DNA of 64,000 nt from Nocardia terrae. Its GTDB lineage: Bacteria > Actinomycetota > Actinomycetes > Mycobacteriales > Mycobacteriaceae. The stretch spans positions 1,178,001 through 1,242,000 of the forward strand of contig NZ_WRPP01000001.1 in assembly GCF_009760405.1 (NCBI RefSeq). Direction: 5' to 3'. The position numbers were made by a program, and so were the translations under genes. Below are positions 52,716 to 60,764 of this stretch, piece by piece (positions within the stretch are counted from its first letter, which is position 1; every line of letters begins with the position of its first letter). The notes under the pieces were generated by a model. That model was not told where the DNA came from, searched no databases, and saw only the letters and a program-made list of their open reading frames with translations.

Positions 52716-55700
52716 GTGGAGTTCGGGATCTTGGGTCCGATCGAGGCGTGGCGGGCCGATGGGGTTCCGTTCCCGATCGGGGGTCCGCAGGTGCGGGCCT
52801 TGTTGGCGGCGTTGGCATTGGATGCGGGTCGAGTGGTGGGCCGCGAACGGCTCATCGACGAGCTGTATGGGGAGCAGCCGCCGGGGGACGCGGGCCACGC
52901 CTTGCAGTCGCAGGTGTCGCGGTTGCGGCGGGCCCTGCGCACCGGGCTGGGGGAGGACGAGTTCGTCGAATCCACCGGGGCCGGTTACCGGTTGGCCGTC
53001 GATCCGGATGCGGTGGACGCGCTGCGGTTCACCCGGCTCGCGGCGCAGGGTAGGAAAGCCTTGCAGGACAGGGACGCCGGAGCGGCATTGACGCTGCTGG
53101 ACGAGGCGCTCGGGTTGTGGCGGGGTCCGGCGCTGGCGGATGTGCTCGAGGCGCCCTTCGCCGAGAGCCGATCCGCCCGGCTGGGTGAGGCGCGTCTGGC
53201 CGCCGAGGAGGATCGGGCCGAGGCCGCGCTGGCGGTCGGCGAGCCGCAGGCGGTGCTCGGGGCGCTCTCGGAACTGGTTGCGGCGCATCCGCTTCGCGAA
53301 CGAGCCCGAGCCCTGCTCATGCGCGGCCTGTACGCGGCGGGCCGCCAGGCCGAGGCCCTGGAGTCATTCGAACAGGGCCGTCGTCTGCTCGCCGACGAGC
53401 TGGGCGCCGACCCGTCGGCCGAGCTGATGGACGCCCACCTGGCGATCCTGCGCGCGGAAGAGGCCGCGGCGGTGTCGAATCGGCGCCTGCCGACACCGCT
53501 CACCAGCTTCGTGGGACGCGAGGACGAGCTGGCCCGGTTGGTGCCGCTGATCGCACGGGCCCGGCTGGTGACGCTGCTCGGCCCGGGCGGCACCGGCAAG
53601 ACGCGTCTGTCGCTGGCGGCGGGCAGTCGGGTCCGGGGCGAGGTGTGCTTCGTCGAACTGGCTCCGCTGGAAGACGGTGCGCAGGTGGCACAGGCCATCG
53701 CGGCGTCCATGGGATGCCGCGACCTCTCGGCGCATGGAGCGGCCGGGCCTCGCGACGACGAGTCGCAGCTGATCGCCATGCTCGCCGAGCGCCCGCCGCT
53801 GCTCATCCTCGACAATTGCGAGCACCTCGTCCTGGAGGTGGCCCGCCTGGCTCACCGCCTGCTGATCTCCTGCCCGGGCCTGCGCATCCTCGCCACCAGC
53901 CGCGAGGCACTGCGGGTGACCGGTGAAACGCTGTTCCCCGTCCCCCAATTGCCGGTGGCCGCAACCGGTTCCGCGCTGGCCGAGCAACTGTCCGCCCCGG
54001 CCGTACGCCTGTTCGCCGACCGCGCCGCCGCGGTCCGGCCCGGCTTCGCCCCCGACGCGGGCACGATCGCCCTGGTCTCTCGCATCTGCGCCCGCCTCGA
54101 CGGTCTCCCGCTGGCCATCGAACTGGCCGCCGCCCGCCTGCGCACCCTCGACCTGCCCGAAATCGACGCCCGCCTGAGCGACCGCTTCCGCCTGCTGGCC
54201 CGCGGCGACCGCACCGCCGAACCCCGCCACCAGACCCTCCAAGCCGTCGTCGCCTGGAGCTGGGACCTCCTCGATCCCGGCGAACGGCTACTGGCCCAAC
54301 GCTTCTCGGTCTTCGCGGGCGGAGCGACCGCCGAACATGCCCGCCACGTCTGCGTCGCGGACGACGATGACCTGAGGTCCGACCTCGACGATCTGCTCGC
54401 CGACCTCGCCGACAAATCCCTCCTCGAGGTGACCGCGGGCCGTTACCGCATGCTCGAAACCATTCGCGACTTCGCCCGCACCCGAGCCCTCGAATCCGGC
54501 GATCACCCCGAAACCCAACGCGCCCACGCCGAATACTTCACCACCCTCGCCGAAACCGCAGACCCCTTGCTGCGCACCGCCACCCAGCTCGACCACCTGA
54601 CCCGCCTCACCACTGATCACGACAACCTCCAGTCCGCCCTGCACTGGTCCGTCACCAACGCCCCCACCCTCGCGGCCCGCCTCATCGCCGCCCAAGCCTG
54701 GTACTGGTGGCTCACCGGCCGCCCCGGCGACGGCCCCGCCCTCGCGAACAAGCTCCTGCCGGAACTGAATTCGCACACCCTGCGGCACACTCTGCCCCGC
54801 CCTCGCAACACCGAGCGAAACGGGTCATCCGCGGCGGATACGCCCCTGGGCCGCGGCGAATTCGGCGCACCGTGTGCGGATCCGGTCGCGACCGCCGGAC
54901 CGGCCGGGCCGCCGGTCACCGTCGATGCGGAGCGGGTCGGGCGGTCGGCCCTTGAAGCGACTCGTGAGCGCGATGGATTCGATGCGCCGTGTGCGGATCC
55001 GGCGGCGAAGGCTTCACAGGCCGAGGCACGGGTCATCGTCGATGCGGAGACCTTCGCGCTGTGCGTGGCGGTGGCCGCGCGGGGGCGGAATGATCTCAGG
55101 GCCGAGCTCGAGCGGGCGGGTGTGGGGGTCGCGGCGCTGGAAGGGCCGCTGCGGCAGCCGCATCTGGTGTTCCTGCTGGCGATCGCTGGCGGCATCTTGC
55201 CCGGCGAACCAGGGGAGTTGCGCCGGTTGTTCGGCACCGACCCCTGGTCACTGGCGTTCCTGCACCTGGGGGATGGGCTCGCGTTGTTCATGTCCGGCAG
55301 GGTTGAGGAGTCCGAACCCGAATTCACCATGGCGTTGGCGGGTTTCCGGGGGACCGGGGATCGGTGGGCGATCGCCGCGAGTCTGGACAAGCTGGCGGCG
55401 GTGGCCGAGCGGCGCGGGGATCTGGCCACCTCGCTGGCCCTGATCGATGAGGCCATCGCGGTGAACACCGAATTGGGCTGGGCCGCCGACACCGCCGATC
55501 TGCTGACCAGGCGGGGCGATATTCATTTCGGTGGTCCGGACTCCCAGCGCGATGTCGCGGCGGCGCGAGCGGATTACGAGCGTGCGGTGGAGCTTTCGCG
55601 GACCGACGGTGCTATCGATATGCGTGCCAATGCCCTGCGTGGACTGGGCGACGTCGCGCGGACCGAAGATCCGGAGCTGGCACGGGAGCACTACACGGCG

Positions 55701-55790
55701 GTGCTGGCCATCCCGGCCGGTGGTTCGCTCACCATCGCCGAGGCCCACGACCGCGCGCGGGCGGGTTTGGCGCTGCTCGACGGGGAATAA
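52716..55790 (+). CDS. AfsR/SARP-type regulator with BTAD and NB-ARC ATPase domains
   Basis: This 1024-residue regulator begins with an OmpR-like winged helix (about 1-95: MEFGILGPIEAWRADGVPFP, RERLIDELYGEQPPGDAGHA), then a BTAD domain (about 100-245). An NB-ARC/AAA-type ATPase follows, with Walker A LLGPGGTGKTRLS near residue 290, LLILDNCEHLV as Walker B, and DGLPLAIELAAARLRTLDLP. The C-terminal third is TPR-like helices. Residues about 700-790 are an atypical insert with a 28-codon duplication. Such proteins activate secondary-metabolite or stress genes. The target is not evident, although the FAD monooxygenase follows in the same direction. Confidence 0.88.
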   Translation: MEFGILGPIEAWRADGVPFPIGGPQVRALLAALALDAGRVVGRERLIDELYGEQPPGDAGHALQSQVSRLRRALRTGLGEDEFVESTGAGYRLAVDPDAVDALRFTRLAAQGRKALQDRDAGAALTLLDEALGLWRGPALADVLEAPFAESRSARLGEARLAAEEDRAEAALAVGEPQAVLGALSELVAAHPLRERARALLMRGLYAAGRQAEALESFEQGRRLLADELGADPSAELMDAHLAILRAEEAAAVSNRRLPTPLTSFVGREDELARLVPLIARARLVTLLGPGGTGKTRLSLAAGSRVRGEVCFVELAPLEDGAQVAQAIAASMGCRDLSAHGAAGPRDDESQLIAMLAERPPLLILDNCEHLVLEVARLAHRLLISCPGLRILATSREALRVTGETLFPVPQLPVAATGSALAEQLSAPAVRLFADRAAAVRPGFAPDAGTIALVSRICARLDGLPLAIELAAARLRTLDLPEIDARLSDRFRLLARGDRTAEPRHQTLQAVVAWSWDLLDPGERLLAQRFSVFAGGATAEHARHVCVADDDDLRSDLDDLLADLADKSLLEVTAGRYRMLETIRDFARTRALESGDHPETQRAHAEYFTTLAETADPLLRTATQLDHLTRLTTDHDNLQSALHWSVTNAPTLAARLIAAQAWYWWLTGRPGDGPALANKLLPELNSHTLRHTLPRPRNTERNGSSAADTPLGRGEFGAPCADPVATAGPAGPPVTVDAERVGRSALEATRERDGFDAPCADPAAKASQAEARVIVDAETFALCVAVAARGRNDLRAELERAGVGVAALEGPLRQPHLVFLLAIAGGILPGEPGELRRLFGTDPWSLAFLHLGDGLALFMSGRVEESEPEFTMALAGFRGTGDRWAIAASLDKLAAVAERRGDLATSLALIDEAIAVNTELGWAADTADLLTRRGDIHFGGPDSQRDVAAARADYERAVELSRTDGAIDMRANALRGLGDVARTEDPELAREHYTAVLAIPAGGSLTIAEAHDRARAGLALLDGE

Positions 55791-55868
55791 TCCCAGGTCG
55801 GAGCGTCGGTGAGGGATGGTGAGCCGACGGTGAGGGGTTGGTGAGCGCACCCGGTCAAAGTTCGTGTC

Positions 55869-57083
55869 ATGACCAGCACACAGCAGTTCGCCAACAAGAC
55901 CGTCCTCATCTCCGGCGCCAGCGTCGCGGGCCCGGCCCTCGCCTTCTGGCTGACGAAGTACGGCTTCACCGTCACCGTCGTGGAGCAGGCCCCGGCCCTG
56001 CGGGAAGGCGGCTACAAGGTCGACCTGCGCGGCGTGGCGATGGAAGTCATCGACCGCATGGGCCTGTCCGAGGAGATCCGCGGGGCCTCCACCGATATGC
56101 GCGGTGGCGCGTGGGTGGACGCGAACGGCAAGGCCATCGCCACTCTCGGTCCGGACCTGATCGGCATGCGTTCGCCCGGCGACGACGAGGTGCTGCGCGG
56201 GGACCTGGCCCGGATCTTGTTCGACGCCACCAAGTCAGGCGTGGACTACCGCTTCGGCGATGCCATCACCGAGCTCGTCGAGCACGCCGACGGCGTCGAG
56301 GTGCACTTCCGTCACGCCGCGCCCCAGGTGTTCGACCTGGTGATCGGCGCCGACGGCATGCATTCCACGGTGCGCCGCAGCATCTTCGGCGCGGAGGAGC
56401 AGTTCGCCCGCCACACCGGCATGGCCGCCTGCGTCATCTCGGTGCCCAACTACCTGGACCTCGATCACTGGGAGCTCGTCCACCCCACGCCCGGCCACAT
56501 CGTGCAGATGTACAGCACCCAGCGTTCGACGGCCAAGGTGCAGTTCATCTTTCCCGCCCCCGAGCAGCTGCCGGACCGCCGCGACACCGCCACCCAGCAG
56601 CGGTTGGTGGCCGAGGCGTTCGCGGGCGGCGGCTGGGAGGTGGCCGATCTGCTGCGCGCCATGCCGGAGTCGCCCGACTTCTACTTCGACACGGTGAGTC
56701 AGATCCACCTGGAGCGGTGGTCCTCGGGCCGTGTCGCCCTGGTCGGCGACGCCGCGTACTGCCCGTCTCCGCTGTCGGGGCAGGGCACCAGCATGGCCTT
56801 GGTCGGCGCGTACGTCCTCGCCGGTGAACTCCACGCCGCGGCCGGTGATCACCGCGTGGCCTTCGCCGCCTACCAGGAGCGCATGCGCGAATACGTCGAA
56901 GAGAACCTCACCCTGGGCTGGAACAACGCCACCCAGATGGTCGCGTCCAACGCCCGCACCCTGCGCCTGCATCTGACCGCCATGCGAGTGATGGTCCGGC
57001 TGCCGTGGAAGGGCATGGCCCTGCGCTCGATCATGAAGCCGATCGAGAAGGCGGCCAACGCCATTCGACTGCAGGACTACTGA
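55869..57083 (+). CDS. FAD-dependent aromatic-hydroxylase-type monooxygenase
   Basis: The 404-residue protein has the PHBH fold: FAD motif VLISGASVAGPALAFWLTKY, the middle DG motif LVIGADGMHSTVRRS and the GD motif GRVALVGDAAYCPSPLSGQG. It resembles TetX/PgaE-like hydroxylases that act on aromatic or polyketide substrates with NAD(P)H. It starts 78 bp after the AfsR-like gene and may be under its control. No polyketide or NRPS genes are present in the window, so the substrate is open. Confidence 0.87.
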   Translation: MTSTQQFANKTVLISGASVAGPALAFWLTKYGFTVTVVEQAPALREGGYKVDLRGVAMEVIDRMGLSEEIRGASTDMRGGAWVDANGKAIATLGPDLIGMRSPGDDEVLRGDLARILFDATKSGVDYRFGDAITELVEHADGVEVHFRHAAPQVFDLVIGADGMHSTVRRSIFGAEEQFARHTGMAACVISVPNYLDLDHWELVHPTPGHIVQMYSTQRSTAKVQFIFPAPEQLPDRRDTATQQRLVAEAFAGGGWEVADLLRAMPESPDFYFDTVSQIHLERWSSGRVALVGDAAYCPSPLSGQGTSMALVGAYVLAGELHAAAGDHRVAFAAYQERMREYVEENLTLGWNNATQMVASNARTLRLHLTAMRVMVRLPWKGMALRSIMKPIEKAANAIRLQDY

Positions 57084-57215
57084 ACCGCACCGCGGCTCGG
57101 CCCCGGGGTCCACCCGGGGCGGCGGATCCTCATTCTCCGGGTGGATCCCTGATGTGCGGATATGTCGTTGGATGGGAATCTCGACAAGTCGGATCGCTCG
57201 AAAGGAACGCCGGAC

Positions 57216-57788
57216 GTGACCATCGCCGTATACACCACCTGGGCGTGGGTGGCATTCGAGATCGCCCTGCGAGTGCGGGATCGGGTGCGCGGCACCGGTT
57301 CCACCGCGGGGGACGGCGGTACCCGGCTGGCCATCATGCTGCTGGTGGCGGCGGCCATGACCGTGGCCAGCTTCGCCGGAATCCTCCTGCCCGCCGACAG
57401 CCCGCTGCGTTTTCCCGGTCCGGTGGTCCCCTGGCAGGTGGTCGGCATCGCCCTCATGTGGCTCGGCCTGGCCATCCGGGCCTGGGCGATCACGGTGCTG
57501 GGCAAGCACTTCCGCACCACCGTCGAGGTGGACGCCGATCAGCCGGTCGTCAGCCACGGCCCCTACCACTGGATCCGCCACCCCTCCTACACGGGCGTCC
57601 TGCTGATCACCGTCGGTTTCGGCATCGCCTCGGCCAACTACCTCTCGCTGCTGCTCACCACGGTCGTCCCCGTCTACGCCTTCCTGCGCCGCATCCGCCT
57701 GGAAGAGCGGACCCTGGTCGACACCCTGGGCGCGCCCTACGAGAACTACCGCCTCACCACCAAGCGGCTGGTCCCCGGCGTCTGGTGA
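57216..57788 (+). CDS. Isoprenylcysteine carboxyl methyltransferase-like membrane protein
   Basis: The 190-residue protein has about four to five membrane helices and the ICMT/PEMT-type C-terminal motif VSHGPYHWIRHPSYTGVLLI, then RIRLEERTLVDTLGAPYENY. It would methylate a small or lipid substrate with S-adenosylmethionine at the membrane. The GTG at 57216 is preferred, with AAAGGAAC 8 nt upstream. An ATG at 57162 would add a polar tail that is not membrane-like. Confidence 0.82.
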   Translation: MTIAVYTTWAWVAFEIALRVRDRVRGTGSTAGDGGTRLAIMLLVAAAMTVASFAGILLPADSPLRFPGPVVPWQVVGIALMWLGLAIRAWAITVLGKHFRTTVEVDADQPVVSHGPYHWIRHPSYTGVLLITVGFGIASANYLSLLLTTVVPVYAFLRRIRLEERTLVDTLGAPYENYRLTTKRLVPGVW

Positions 57789-57815
57789 TCCCACCGGATG
57801 ACCCGTCAGGATTTC

Positions 57816-57848
57816 TTGACGCTCCCCGGTCGTCAGGTTAACCTGACG
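57816..57848 (+). promoter_or_regulatory. Promoter with an 18-bp perfect palindrome over the -10
   Basis: TTGACG (57816-57821) and TAACCT (57839-57844) are spaced 17 bp. The -10 lies inside CGTCAGGTTAACCTGACG (57831-57848), a perfect palindrome. The ATG at 57851 is 7 nt after the -10. A half-site CGTCAGG also occurs at 57804-57810. The layout is that of an autorepressed leaderless gene. Confidence 0.85.
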
Positions 57849-57850
57849 GC

Positions 57851-58093
57851 ATGAGTGGTGAAGCGTTGTCCACCTCCGCATTGGCCGAGCAGGTCACCGA
57901 TCCCGATCCGGCCGTCGGACTCGCCGCGGTCGCGGCCCTGCGCCGGCTGCTCGAAGAACTCGAGCGGGTACAGGTGGACAACGCGCGTGACAGTGGCTGG
58001 AGCTGGCAGCAGATCGCCGAGGCGCTGCGGGTCAGCAAGCAGTCGGTGCACGAGAAGCACTCGGGCAGAAGAAAAGTCAGCGGCAAGGAGTAG
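57851..58093 (+). CDS. Small HTH DNA-binding protein
   Basis: The 80-residue protein is a helical region (PAVGLAAVAALRRLLEELER) followed by a simple HTH (SWQQIAEALRVSKQSVHEKH) and a basic tail (SGRRKVSGKE). It is paired with a Clp-N-domain gene 4 bp downstream, a common actinobacterial pair. The palindrome over its promoter is the obvious binding site, so it is probably an autorepressor. Ligand or partner control could come from the Clp-N protein (inference). Confidence 0.8.
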   Translation: MSGEALSTSALAEQVTDPDPAVGLAAVAALRRLLEELERVQVDNARDSGWSWQQIAEALRVSKQSVHEKHSGRRKVSGKE

Positions 58094-58097
58094 ATCC

Positions 58098-58640
58098 GTG
58101 TTCGAACGATTCACACTCTTGGCACAGCGGGCGGTCGCCAACGCGCAGGACGCGGCGCTCGCGCTGGGGCACGATTTCATCGGAGCCGAACACCTGTTGC
58201 TCGGCCTCTGCGCGACCGCCGGAACCGGCAGCGAGGTCTTGCGGGCGCACGGCATCGAACTCGAGGCCGTCCGCGACCACACGGTGACGCTGGCGCGGCA
58301 GGCCGGAATCCCCGAAACCAGGGGACAGCCGACGCGCGACGCGCTGGCCACCCTGGGCATCGATGTCGACGCGCTCCGGCAACGCGCCGACGCGTCCTTC
58401 GGGCCGGGCGTCTTCCGATTCCCGCGCCCGGCCTTCACCCCCGGCGCGCAACAGGTGCTGGCGACCGCGGTTCGCGAGGCGGGCGCACTCGGCTCCCCAC
58501 GCGTCGACACCGAGCACCTGCTGCTGGGCCTGCTGCACGAGACCGACGGCCTCGCACACCGATTGCTGACCGACCTGACCGCCGACCACACCGCGCTCCG
58601 CACGGACATCCTCACCCGCACCGCCCGGCGAGCAGGCTGA
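58098..58640 (+). CDS. Stand-alone Clp N-terminal (ClpC-type) repeat domain protein
   Basis: The 180-residue protein consists of two Clp-N repeats: FERFTLLAQRAVANAQDAAL, FIGAEHLLLGLCATAGTGSE, then FTPGAQQVLATAVREAGALG and VDTEHLLLGLLHETDGLAHR. It lacks the AAA+ modules. Clp-N domains bind adaptors, substrates or phospho-arginine. A free copy could act as an adaptor or decoy for ClpC. AAGGAG (58085-58090) inside the preceding gene's end is 7 nt before the GTG. Confidence 0.88.
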   Translation: MFERFTLLAQRAVANAQDAALALGHDFIGAEHLLLGLCATAGTGSEVLRAHGIELEAVRDHTVTLARQAGIPETRGQPTRDALATLGIDVDALRQRADASFGPGVFRFPRPAFTPGAQQVLATAVREAGALGSPRVDTEHLLLGLLHETDGLAHRLLTDLTADHTALRTDILTRTARRAG

Positions 58641-58657
58641 ACGGCCGATCCCGGACC

Positions 58658-59122
58658 CTATCGAGCTGTCTCGTACCGGATCTCGTGCCGCGCGGCAATC
58701 GGATTGATCTTGGCCGGATCGAGTGCGCCGTCCGTGAGCACCGCCGGACCGGCCTCGATCAGGTCCTCCAGATAGCACTCCCAGCCACCCGGCGAGGAGA
58801 TCTGGATGAGCCGCGGCGGGGGTGTGGAACCGCGGCGCAGGGCATGCGGAACACCGTGGGGGAGCAGCACGAACGCACCGGCGGCGGCGTGCACGACACG
58901 GTCGTCGAACTCCACCTCGAGGATGCCGTCGAGCACGTAGATGCTCTCGTCGGCGACATGGTGGGTATGGCGCGGAATATCGCGTGCCAGAGTGACTTCC
59001 AAGAGCGAGAAGCGGCCTTCGGTATCGGCGGTGGTGGCCTTCACGGCGAACGCGGGCGGCAGGGGAATGCGGCCGGGGCGGACCGTGCCGGGATCGAGCA
59101 GCAGAAATCGATTGCGGGACAT
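58658..59122 (-). CDS. Cupin-domain protein
   Basis: The 154-residue protein is a single cupin barrel: RDIPRHTHHVADESIYVLDG supplies the H-x-H-H and Glu of motif 1, and GAFVLLPHGVPHALRRG motif 2 with its His. It likely binds a divalent metal and acts as a small oxygenase, isomerase or sensor. GGAGAGGG precedes the ATG at 59122; longer frames upstream are antisense to the TetR gene. It is divergent from TetR, with an operator between. Confidence 0.83.
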   Translation of the reverse strand: MSRNRFLLLDPGTVRPGRIPLPPAFAVKATTADTEGRFSLLEVTLARDIPRHTHHVADESIYVLDGILEVEFDDRVVHAAAGAFVLLPHGVPHALRRGSTPPPRLIQISSPGGWECYLEDLIEAGPAVLTDGALDPAKINPIAARHEIRYETAR

Positions 59123-59154
59123 GGTGGTACCCTCTCCATCGAGATAAACGGAAC

Positions 59155-59169
59155 CGGAATCCGATTCCG
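59155..59169. promoter_or_regulatory. TetR operator between cupin and TetR genes
   Basis: CGGAATCCGATTCCG is a perfect 7-1-7 palindrome. With the flanking AA and TT it extends to 19 bp with one mismatch. It lies 33 bp before the cupin start and 30 bp before the TetR start. Confidence 0.72.
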
Positions 59170-59198
59170 TTTCGAGTGTAGGCCGAGAGGGAACCCGA

Positions 59199-59774
59199 GT
59201 GTCAAGCCCGTCATCGCCGGCACGCAAGGCGCGTGCGGACGCCTCGCGCAATCGCGACCGCATCCTGGAAGCCGCGCGAAACCTGTTCGCGGAGCGTGGA
59301 AGCCGAGTGCAGCTCCCGGAGGTGGCGCGCGCCGCCGGTGTCGGCATCGGCACCGTGTACCGGCACTTCCCGACCCAGGCCGCGCTCATCGAGGCCGCCG
59401 CCGCGCAACGCTTCGCCGAGATCGAGGAATACGCGCGCACCGAGTGCCTGCGGCGGGCCGAGCCGGGGCAGGGTCTGCTGCGCTACCTGACCCATGTCGG
59501 TGAAACCCTCGCGGCCGACAGCGGATTGTCGGCCGCGATCGAAGCCGCCCGCGACTCGCGCGGCAGCGAACCGCGCGGCGAGGCCCTCGACCGGCTCGCG
59601 GTGGTGATCGGCGGCATCATCGAATCGGATTGCACCGCAGGGGCATTGCGCGCCGATCTGACGGTCGCGGATGTGTACATGGTGGTCGGCGCGCTCTCGG
59701 CGACCATCCGGGCGGACAGCGGTGACTGGCGTCGGCTGCTGGCCCTGCTGTTCGAGGGTCTGCGGTCCTCCTGA
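59199..59774 (+). CDS. TetR-family transcriptional regulator
   Basis: The 191-residue protein has a TetR HTH (about residues 18-62: RILEAARNLFAERGSRVQLP, EVARAAGVGIGTVYRHFPTQ) and a C-terminal domain of the SbtR/TetR_C_21 type. It is divergent from the cupin gene across a 15-bp palindrome, so it probably represses the cupin gene and itself. GAGAGGGAA precedes the GTG at 59199. Confidence 0.88.
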   Translation: MSSPSSPARKARADASRNRDRILEAARNLFAERGSRVQLPEVARAAGVGIGTVYRHFPTQAALIEAAAAQRFAEIEEYARTECLRRAEPGQGLLRYLTHVGETLAADSGLSAAIEAARDSRGSEPRGEALDRLAVVIGGIIESDCTAGALRADLTVADVYMVVGALSATIRADSGDWRRLLALLFEGLRSS

Positions 59775-59794
59775 GGCCCTTGCCGAGGTATGCG

Positions 59795-60637
59795 TCAGGC
59801 CGGATCGGCGCCCATGGGGTTGGGGTAGGGGACCTCGCCGCTGCGAGCCACCGCACGCGCGGCGGGGGTGAGCACCGACAGTGTTTCGAGCATGCCCGGC
59901 ACCCCGCGGTAGGCGGTCATGGCCAGGGCGTCGGTGCGGGCCTCGAGGTGTTCGCGCAGGGCGCGGCCGGGGTCGGTGATGCCCTCGGCGTCGAGCAGTT
60001 TGCGCTCGATGAGGCGCTCTCGCGCTGCCTCCCAATCGGTTTCGCTCCAGCCGCGATTGTCGCGCCACAACTGGGGTGGTACGCCCCGCGCGGCCGAGAA
60101 CAAGACGTGCGCCTCGCAGCCGTCGATTCCCTCGCTCAGCAGGCACGCCACATGACCGTCGCCGCGATGCTCGCGCAGCGCGGTGGCGGCCTGCCACAGC
60201 GCGTGCACCGCGTCACCCGGGACGGGCAGGTCGCGGTTGGCGGCGAAGAGCGGACGTCCCGCGACCTCCGCGGCGGCGATCGCGTCGCGCAGGTGCGGCA
60301 CCGTGCGCGCGGCGACAGTGGTGATGTCGGGCACCAGGTTTCGCAGCACCGCGGCGGCCGCGATGGTCCGGGTGGCGATGACCGTGTCGGGCGTGGCGAA
60401 GGACCAGGCGTCGGGGATGGCCCGCCGGACCATCGCGGGATGGAAACCGTAGAAGGTGGCCTCCACGACCGACGGGCCCACCGCCCCCAGCGGTGCCGAG
60501 CGGGTCGCGAAGTATCCCATCCAGAAGCCGCGCAGCCCGATCGCTTTGTTGGCCGCCCGGCACTCCGCGGAGAAGTAGGAAACGGCGTGCAGCGGTTCCA
60601 ATACGCGCCACATGTCCCGCGCGAGGTCGGTGTCCAT
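59795..60637 (-). CDS. SCO6745-family protein
   Basis: This 280-residue protein matches the actinobacterial SCO6745 family: RDMWRVLEPLHAVSYFSAEC, GLRGFWMGYFATRSAPLGAV, VVEATFYGFHPAMVRRAIPD and a C-terminal winged-helix-like segment RLIERKLLDAEGITDPGRAL. The family has no established function; the C-terminal part suggests nucleic-acid binding. TAGGGT ends 7 nt before the ATG (leaderless). It is convergent with the TetR gene and divergent from the permease operon. Confidence 0.85.
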   Translation of the reverse strand: MDTDLARDMWRVLEPLHAVSYFSAECRAANKAIGLRGFWMGYFATRSAPLGAVGPSVVEATFYGFHPAMVRRAIPDAWSFATPDTVIATRTIAAAAVLRNLVPDITTVAARTVPHLRDAIAAAEVAGRPLFAANRDLPVPGDAVHALWQAATALREHRGDGHVACLLSEGIDGCEAHVLFSAARGVPPQLWRDNRGWSETDWEAARERLIERKLLDAEGITDPGRALREHLEARTDALAMTAYRGVPGMLETLSVLTPAARAVARSGEVPYPNPMGADPA

Positions 60638-60764
60638 CGACCCACCCTAGCCGCTGAGTACAGCCAGCTGAAGCCAGGATGTGCGAATCCGGGTCACACA
60701 CTTGGTATCTGCTGGTAACCCAAACACATATCCACGCAACATTCCGGGTCGCACAATTCCTCCC

